Of a DNA stretch of 64,000 nucleotides, positions 56,870 to 64,000 are shown piece after piece. The translations under genes were made by a program, and so were the position numbers. Source of the DNA: Isoetes taiwanensis (taxonomy: Eukaryota; Streptophyta; Lycopodiopsida; Isoetales; Isoetaceae); NCBI GenBank assembly GCA_021234155.1, contig JAJEKV010000028.1, positions 4,794,567 through 4,858,566 of the forward strand, in the 5' to 3' direction. The notes beneath the pieces were generated by a model. That model saw only the letters and a program-made list of their open reading frames with translations. It was not told where the DNA came from and did not search any database. Every line of letters starts with the position of its first letter. Positions within the stretch are counted from its first letter, which is position 1.

Positions 56870-57195
56870 TAGGTAATATTCTCATTGCACAAAAGAAGCT
56901 GAATTGGAATCGGATTAATCTCGGGGTAAATTCCATGTGGCTGGACCAATTCGGAGCCACACCAACAGCTTACCATGGTGATCATTGTCGTTGTGACTGT
57001 TCGTGCATTCAAAGTCTGGACGCCAGGAGAGGACTCATTTGTGAAGCAATAGACCACTCAGGTCGTTTTAATCCTTCTAAATGTCAGTCATGTAGCTGCC
57101 CGTTCTGCTCATTCATCTCTGCTACCAAAGGCATGGGTAGAAAGGACAAAAGAAAAGTTGGAGAAGCATCTGGATCTGCTAAACCAGAAATCTGA
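56870..57195 (+). CDS. Cys-rich small open frame downstream of ORF2 in the LINE
   Basis: After a stop near 56862 the frame is open for about 108 codons; the first ATG at 56935 gives 86 residues. It reads MWLDQFGATPTAYHGDHCRC, DCSCIQSLDARRGLICEAID and FNPSKCQSCSCPFCSF, then a Lys/Arg-rich end, GMGRKDKRKVGEASGSAKPE. Seven of the nine Cys are in CxCxC and CxxCxCxxC clusters, which suggests metal binding. I know no family. The sequence tttttttgatctgtag|gtaat before it resembles a splice acceptor, so this could be a transduced host exon or a third LINE ORF. Confidence 0.45.
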
Positions 57196-57437
57196 AATCA
57201 GACTTATCATAGAACTATATATTAGATCATCTCAGTTTTAAGTTTTTTTTTTTAAGTCTTATATGACTATGGATGTAGTATCTAAGTTTTAGATTTTTTC
57301 CAGAATCTAAAAGATAGATCGAATGGGTTAATCACTTCCCAAGATAAAAAAAAAAGTTGACTTTTTGTACTCATATATACATATGTATTTCTATGTATAA
57401 CTTATTAATACAAATATAGCCTTCAATCAAAAAAAAA

Positions 57438-57452
57438 TAGTCTTAGGTGTCT
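57438..57452 (+). repeat. Target-site duplication of the L1-like LINE, right
   Basis: Identical to 55619-55633. Confidence 0.95.
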
Positions 57453-60400
57453 ATGCAAGACACATTCGAACATTTAGCAGGTAACTGCTATTCGCTACTT
57501 ATTCTGGAATTGTACTATTGTACTACTCAACCCCACTACCTTAAGTTTTATTCTATTGGCCGTTGATATTTATTTCAAGTGCCAACTACTACACCATATC
57601 CTAGCATGCAACGGGTTGACGGTCCTTTGCACATTTCGAACGTATCTCCAGATCCTTTATCAGTAACTTTAGGATACGCTCGTCTTTCTCTCCTGGTGTC
57701 GCCACCTAGATTACCTTCCTAAGATGTTTATCGTATGTGTACATGGTATGTACATAATAAACATATCTCCACATCCCACAATGCTAGAGCTCTGCTCTAA
57801 CTTAGCTAAACTATAACCGTGGTAGTTCTTTCAAACAAACCTATTGCCTATGTACCTTTAGTATGTGGCTGAGCCACCGACTCCCCAACCCAGGCGTTGG
57901 CCAACTCTATGTTAGAAATCTATATGCTGCCTACATTTTTTTATAGGATCCCCAGCTACTTTAACCATCCCTTTAGTGCCTTATGGTCTTCCAGTCGTGT
58001 ATATACACTATCATACCACCCATGGGATTATGCTATAATTCCAAAGGTTTACTACCCCAGATGAGGAGCTTTTCTAAAGGCTTCTTTCGCTAAGGATCCT
58101 TTGTGTTCCATACCACCCATGCTTAGTTACACGTAACCTAATTTTCTTAAGTTATCGGTGGACTTCGCTTTTTGATCAGCTTCAATCTTTAGCTGTCTTT
58201 GACTCCCTCATAATGAAGTGGAGGCACTAAAACCTCCTGGTCTTCTAATAGGAAAACCCAATGTTTCAATAATCTTCGTTAGTAACCGCCATATGATTAT
58301 CCAATTCCTTACCCTCTTAAGAGTTTCAAAGTCAGAATCTCTAACGGGTCTATGCCTCAAGGCAACGGATCCTCCACCTTCTACTTCAAGATACGCAATT
58401 GTTCCTCATGAGTAAGCGTAACTCTTAAGATATATGGACTGCTAGTCTATATAATCTCACTCCTTGTAATCTACACACCTCGTCTTGATTTTTATCGGGA
58501 CTTGGATTGCAATGTATTGCCCTCTTCTCGGTTATCCCTAAAAGTATAATCGTCAAAGTCATCGTACTCCTTCTTTTCTTCCATCAGGGGGATGCAATAT
58601 TTTATACATCTTCTTATTTTCCAAAACCGCATAAATGCTCTCAGCTTATTACAATGAAGTAACTCGCTGGTATCTAGAACCTTTGAGTAGCTAAGCTCTC
58701 ATTAGCGGTTATTCCAACACTGTTCCAACCATCCTCGGGATGTTTTTGAATGTAACATCACCGTATATGCTAGACTTACTCTAGCTATTTTCACTGATTT
58801 AAACTCTTTTCATCTCCCTTAGTACGACGTATCTAAGATAGTCAACTTCAACCATTGGGATAACTTGAATGCTTATCTCTGGTAAAGCATACCTAACCCA
58901 ATATCTTCGTATATAAGCATATCATCACGCTCATTCTTTAAACCTTGTCAAGCAATATTTCCCTCCCTGTATACGAATATTCTACTATCTTTTAATATGA
59001 TATACATCTGAATATCACAATCGACATCCTCGATAGGATCACCACTATAGTATTTGATACTACTAAATCCTTCCTACATCCAGGACCGCTACGTTATATG
59101 ATATAGTAACATGTGTGCACCAACCCTAAGTCTAGACTCCTATGTAACTTGTTGACATAGGCATCTAGCTATATTCATACTTGCGGCCAACTTATTTCCC
59201 CAACTTGGTTATCTAGTACCATATACATGTTGTGGTTTCGACACCACTAACCTTACTTTGCCTTCGTCCTCAAGCTCTAGTCATAACTTCCACAGGGGCA
59301 AATGCCAACCTAAGCCCCTTGTGGACATGTTTCATCTCTAGTATAACAACTCTTATCTTCATTACCTCCCTATTTATAGGGAATGTGAACTAAAAGTTCT
59401 ACTATATATCCTATCTTCTTTTAGTTATGTTTTACTATTAAATGGTCCTAGTACACATATATCAACGTGGAGTTACTCCTCGGGATACACACACGATACC
59501 AAGTCCAGAGCACATCCTCCTTGGTGAGATGTTCATTGGGTGCCTACCTTGTTCATACTCCAGACTTTGGTACATTCAACGTGTCATTCCAAACTCTCTA
59601 TACTTGAAACATTGTTTACAACAACTTTCAAGCACCTCTTCTCTCCCACTTGTCGTGTGGGTACATTACTTGCCTTCCTAATGTATCATTACTTCAAGGT
59701 CAACTTCCATTCATAATCTAGCTTCACCAAAGATCCAACATACCTTGCAGCTTTTCGATACTTGCGCTGTTATACGGCATCTCGATGCTCCCAGCAGACA
59801 TAATATGTGTCTGTTTCCTTAATTTATACCATGCATAATGGTCATGCATTTGACCAATGTCATTAAGCGTATCCACGTGGTTACGTGGTCTTCTTAGTCG
59901 TCTATAATCTTGCGTCTTTATTTCACGCAGGAACATCAATCTCTTTACCAAACACAATGTATATGTAATTTTATAATCCATAGCTTATGGATCGATATCC
60001 TCATACACCATGACCTTCAAGGTCCCATGGGGGGAATGATTTAATATATTTATTTATTTATTTATTTATTCTCCGCCATTCCGCGAATCATACCTCGATT
60101 CAAGTAGCAATAGTTATAAAGTGTCGGACATGCTATACCTTCACCACCATTGTGAAAACCTACACTTCTAAAGTGATCTTCCTTTCATGAGCTGGGTACT
60201 TATAATCCAGTTTCCACCTTAGCATAGTACCTCCTTAACATCGTCTATAGTAGATAATCATAAACCGCTTCTCCATCAGATATATGGCGCTATCCAGTCT
60301 CCTTCTACATTGAATAGCAATCTAGATGCCGCATAATAAATCAATCCTCGTAATTATTAGGTCCAGTATTTCACTTAGATACCAAACAATCGTCATACCA

Positions 60401-61480
60401 ATTTTCTCGAGTGTCCATCCAAAATAGGGATATCTTAACACTCCTTATTCCCAACATTCAGCACTTCTACTTCGAGTATGAGCCCGGGACCTCCTCAGTC
60501 ATCACCATCTAACAGGCTCAGGGCAGACCAGGCATGGTTTCGATGCTTCTGCCGTGGACACCATCGTCACAACTGACCTTCTGTAATACAGGACGATTGC
60601 ATAGCCATAGCACTCCCGAAAAGCCACCGGGGCGGTACAAATTACGTCGAATGTATATGTCAGTTGTATCTATGCCCTCTAAATATAAGAATCTCTGTAT
60701 GTGTGATAAATTTACGAAAATAGCAATAGAATAAATAAGTAATTCAAATGTAAGAATATCGGGACGTCTGGTAAATGTATAAACATAACCAATGAATTAA
60801 TATGTGTCCTCATGTGATTATAATCTATGCTAAAGATAGAGAGTGTGAGTGTGGAAACATTAACGATAATCCAAAGGAGCAAACTATTTAAACATATAAT
60901 CAAATATAATAGAAGGAGATAAGTATGTATGTCTTACACAAACTTCGGAGGGAATAACGAGACTTAGATTAGGTTATAACAAGGTTATGAATAATAAGTC
61001 ATGAACAACGTCTGTCTGTACTTAATATTAAAGTATATAGGTAAGACTGTCTGATACAGTATAATATATAGTTGTATTAAAGGATAAGTATAACTGTCAA
61101 GGACCTATTAAATATCGAGGATAGGAACATCTGAGTTCTTAAAAGCGTAACAAAAAAAATAGGAAAACAAAAATTTGCTACAAAATTAAAGTAGGGATGG
61201 TCAGTAATGAAATGAATTACAAAAGTGAAGCGGAATATAATACACCTACACACACAAGTTAATATCCTTAGAATGACTTTCTACTAAACGGTCGCGAGGT
61301 TAATAACTATGCATTATAATATATAACAACAAATAGCGATTCTCTATATCTATACCTATCTTTAATATATAATCGATTTTTGTATGTATAGAAGGAACGA
61401 TTTCTAAAATAGATAGACTGTAGGCTCGTCACCACGAATGAGACAGTGAGACTGTTCACTTTTGACAGTCCTAACCGATG
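57453..61480. other. Pyrimidine-rich, stop-dense stretch; possible minus-strand gypsy relic
   Basis: It continues the composition of 53825-55618 and has no long frame. A tttatttatttatt run lies at about 60048-60070. On the minus strand near 60190-60220 the translation reads LDYKYPAHERK, which resembles the e.nYpaHe+E block of Ty3 RNase H; no other pol block was found, so the call is tentative. From about 60740 on the sequence becomes AT-rich. Confidence 0.35.
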
Positions 61481-61512
61481 ATCACGTCTGATCTATCCGT
61501 GACGTTAAAATC

Positions 61513-61541
61513 TCTTCTTCTTCTTCTTCTTCTTCTTCTTA
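61513..61541 (+). repeat. CTT microsatellite after a LINE-like end motif
   Basis: gtgacgttaaaat at about 61499-61511 is followed by (CTT)n. The preceding motif resembles the LINE 3' signature tggacgttaaaat; upstream sequence is not clearly LINE. Confidence 0.5.
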
Positions 61542-61720
61542 TATCCCAAAGTTATAAATTGCACATTACAAGTCATTTCAAACTTGATCACTTTGAACAT
61601 GACAACGTCTGTGTGACTTATAATCTCACGCTATCTCTTAAGGAGAGGAGACTTCCTTCCAATGTATGATGTGTTGCCCCGCACAAGAGTAATCTTGATC
61701 TTGAGGGCAATCATTTTTTT

Positions 61721-61732
61721 AGGTGGGGAGAA
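61721..61732 (+). other. Polypurine tract of element B
   Basis: aggtggggagaa directly before TGTGACG of the 3' LTR. Confidence 0.85.
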
Positions 61733-62169
61733 TGTGACGTTCCACATATTTATACGCATATTTAAGTATAAATACGTGACACGTCACTATGAATAATTAA
61801 TGGCACATTAATTATTCGCATAAGCTAAGGTTAGCTATGTTAATAATTAAATTATAAAGGTGGAAATCTAACCAAAACCCTAATTCGAATTTAGGGCTTA
61901 TCCTAATATTAAAAAAGGGCTAAAATACCAAATTAGTTAATTTATGACATGCCACCTGGCCCAAATCGATTGGGCAAGGTAGGGTTGCCATTTTGGACAC
62001 CCAAATTAGGGCTTTTGTGCCCCAATTCGAATTGGGAGCAATTGGGGATGGAGGAGGAGGAGCAAATGACTAGGCCCCCTTGATTAGTCGAGATGGAGCA
62101 GCCCAAGACCCGATTTGATCGGTTAGTCAAGAGGTTACTATGTTGATTTATAGCATAGCGCTCTACATT
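61733..62169 (+). repeat. 3' LTR of element B, first part, interrupted by element C
   Basis: Matches 37766-38190 almost base for base. The match ends at ctctac (62161-62166), where element C begins at 62170. The remainder should resume beyond the window. Confidence 0.9.
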
Positions 62170-63731
62170 TGTGGCGTCCCCTACTGGGTATGCGGTGCTC
62201 TCACCGTGATACAAGCGAGAGTTCTTCCCCCACACCACTCCATCGGAGTCTGAGGGCCCTCCACATATCACCGCATCTGCGTGAGTCTCGGTGGGGAAGA
62301 GTGAAGGTGTCATTCTACCCCTCCCTCGGGGCCTACCTAGTCTGCGAGCGTAAACATACATGTCGGTACCAGCAGAATCCTCCATCCACCCGGAGGGGTG
62401 GTATATCAACATCTGCATAGACAAGCGGTGAATTGAGACATCACATGGGGAATCCTACCCAAGGCTCGGACTCAAGGGGTGGCCCGGCGGCGGGTCTCCA
62501 GTTCATTGCGCATGTAATTCATGGCAATGGATTTGGCGGCATAAGAACATGGCATAGGGTTGTCCACTCCATCCAGCCCCTCACCTGTGCACACTTTGCG
62601 AGTAGGCTGAAAAGTGTTGGGACTGACCTAGCCTTGGCCGGATGCATAGCCGAAGGGCTATTCCCCTCGGTCTCATCCTCCCGGTTCGATGGGGGCAGGT
62701 AGGGATCACTCCCTCCGTAGATCTACATGCCGACTCGGTGACTAGAGGGCCCCGCCCAGACTGACCGGAACCCACCGGAAAGTGTGCACCACTTCACGGG
62801 TGTCGAGCCCATGCCTTACCCGCACTTTCGGTGGTAAGCCATTAGACCTAGTCACAATGATCCCCAGTGGGCTTTTACACACCGGGGGATCGCTTCAAGA
62901 GTCGAGAACATGAACCTCCTTCTTAGCGGTCCTGGCCCCTTCACCCCACAACCCGGTGTGGCTCTTGTACACGCCTCGATCTACGGTGTGCTAGAGAGGC
63001 TACTCTAGGAGCATCAACTACAAGCTTTAGGGCCTCTACCCCCTTCCCAATACAAGGAGTTCACGAGATACATCATCCAAATACATCACGGAAAGAACTA
63101 AAGAACTAGATCTAATCATAGAGTTAGGTTCTTTTGTTAGTGTCCCAGATCTACGATCTAGATAGGCTGCTATGGGCAATTTAATAGTCTAAACCTCTTG
63201 ATTCTATGACTAGAAGACGGTTTAAGCTATTAAATTGACCAAATACCCGATCCTTGAGTGGCTCCTCCCGACTGAAGTTCAACCATCCTGGCGAAATGAG
63301 CCAATTCAAAGGGAACCGATGGTGCAATTAAACTTGGGCGTCGGGGGCGGTTTTGGCTCTGGGGGGCAGCCAAAATCGAGCTCTAAAACCCTAAGGGCGA
63401 AAAAAACTAGCAAGCTAGGGTTTTCCTACCCTAAATAGACATGGGGTTTAGGCTAGGGTTTCCAATTACCCAATTTGGCATGTGGGATAATTGGAAAGGC
63501 CCCACTTGCCTTTAATGGCTAGGTGGCAAAATATGCCAACATGGAAAGGTGTGCCCTCATTAATGTGCACATGTGCATATTAATAATATATGAACACTCC
63601 TAGCAAGTTGCCCCTAGGGCTACTTACCTGCTATCCGTTATGCATTACCGCCGGTCGGAGTGGCGGTAATGGCGTTTGGCAGGCGATGCGATACGCCCCG
63701 GGACCGTATCTTTCGTGGCCGGAACGCCACA
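62170..63731 (-). repeat. 3' LTR of element C, minus strand
   Basis: On the minus strand it starts TGTGGCGTTCC at 63731 and ends GACGCCACA at 62170, 1562 bp. Its middle matches the A and B LTRs (cttgtattgggaagggg, ggtagagg, agccacaccgggttgtg, ggatggagtgg). It is a fourth member of the same LTR superfamily. The base pairs before it on the plus strand, acatt (62165-62169), are the expected target duplication; the partner is outside the window. Confidence 0.85.
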
Positions 63732-63744
63732 TTCTCCCCACCTT
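63732..63744 (-). other. Polypurine tract of element C
   Basis: On the minus strand aaggtggggagaa precedes the LTR. It proves that 62170-63731 is the 3' LTR and that the body of C lies at higher coordinates. Confidence 0.85.
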
Positions 63745-64000
63745 GAAATGATGTCGGTCCGGCAAAGATCGTGGGTCTCCCCCACCTTGGGATCTTCCTA
63801 ATCTGCACCGCAATCAACGTGATGCATACAATATAATAGTTATACATTTACCAGGATTACCCTAAGGTAATATTTTTAAAACATTATCACGTCATCATAC
63901 TATGGAATACTTAACAATTCACAACATCATTAAACAAGGTATTCACTATCTTAAGTTAGACAAAATTTCAACATTTCATATCTATAATTATTGTCCGAGG
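63745..64000 (-). mobile_element. 3' interior end of element C (cut by window)
   Basis: Non-coding sequence next to the polypurine tract. On the minus strand gtgggggagacccacgatct precedes the tract. Nothing else is recognisable before the window ends. Confidence 0.6.

Larger units (their letters stand above)
55634..57437 (+). mobile_element. L1-like LINE, 5' truncated, with 15-bp target duplications
   Basis: A 1.8-kb insertion flanked by perfect 15-bp duplications and ending in aatc followed by an A run, the hallmarks of target-primed reverse transcription. It contains the uninterrupted 3' part of ORF2 and a further small open frame, so the insertion is recent. It differs from the microsatellite-tailed LINE family elsewhere in the window. 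Confidence 0.9.
37766..64000 (+). mobile_element. LTR retrotransposon B with giant, nested interior (extends past window)
   Basis: A 5' LTR with PBS (37766-39345) and a 3' LTR start with polypurine tract (61721-62169) have nearly identical sequence and the same orientation, so they most simply bound one element. The interior is about 22.4 kb and holds an inverted-repeat segment, a Helitron and an L1-like LINE. Only about 560 bp of leader is recognisably its own. Alternatively the two LTRs belong to two separate insertions. The 3' LTR is split by element C. Confidence 0.6.

Noticed and set aside
1-64000. CRISPR arrays, operons, rRNA genes or bacterial features
   Set aside because: None present. 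The repeats are tandem without unique spacers, and the intron and retroelements show eukaryotic plant DNA.

Overview
This is nuclear DNA of a land plant. The evidence is a two-exon RZ-1-type RNA-binding protein gene with a canonical GT-AG intron, Ty3/gypsy chromovirus elements primed by initiator tRNA-Met, plant LINEs, a gene-capturing Helitron, and fragments of plant gene families (kinesin-light-chain-related, GBF-interacting protein, PPR). The dense nested repeats suggest a large genome such as a fern or gymnosperm, but the lineage is an inference and I hold it weakly. Only one gene looks like an intact host gene; nearly all the rest is transposon.

Layout. 1-2246: two sets of tandem repeats. 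2247-4420: degraded LINE ending in a CTTC microsatellite. 4630-4998: 18-bp minisatellite. 5814-6479: short tandem repeats and a possible UBX-protein fragment. 8428-9839: LTR of an older element (D). 10100-23276: an LTR retrotransposon (A) with both LTRs, PBS, PPT and a perfect 5-bp target duplication (GATCA). 23277-31690: gene-poor DNA with small duplications. 31690-31893: heat-shock-element cluster. 32780-34425: the RZ-1 gene. 34900-37540: two more 3' ends of the same LINE family and minisatellites. 37766 to beyond the window: a second LTR element (B), whose LTRs enclose about 22 kb. That interior holds a 13.9-kb segment bounded by a perfect 32-bp inverted repeat with a heat-shock-type promoter inside each end (39893-53824), a 6.6-kb Helitron nested in that segment (43312-49915), and an L1-like LINE with 15-bp target duplications (55619-57452). 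62170-63731: LTR of a fourth element (C), inserted on the minus strand into B's 3' LTR.

The main discovery is in element A. Between its PBS and gag lies a reading frame (12330-13405, broken by several frameshifts) that begins MARTKQTYRKP, almost the histone H3 tail, and ends with the H3 histone fold (VFREIRHF..., [18 protein letters not shown]). The same element ends its pol in a chromodomain, the module that reads H3 tails. So one retrotransposon carries both an H3-like protein and a chromodomain. About 190 residues of charged and unique sequence separate the H3 tail from the H3 core. The two LTRs of A are identical over long AT-rich stretches and differ mainly by small clustered changes in GC-rich stretches, so some frameshifts may be consensus errors and the element may be young.
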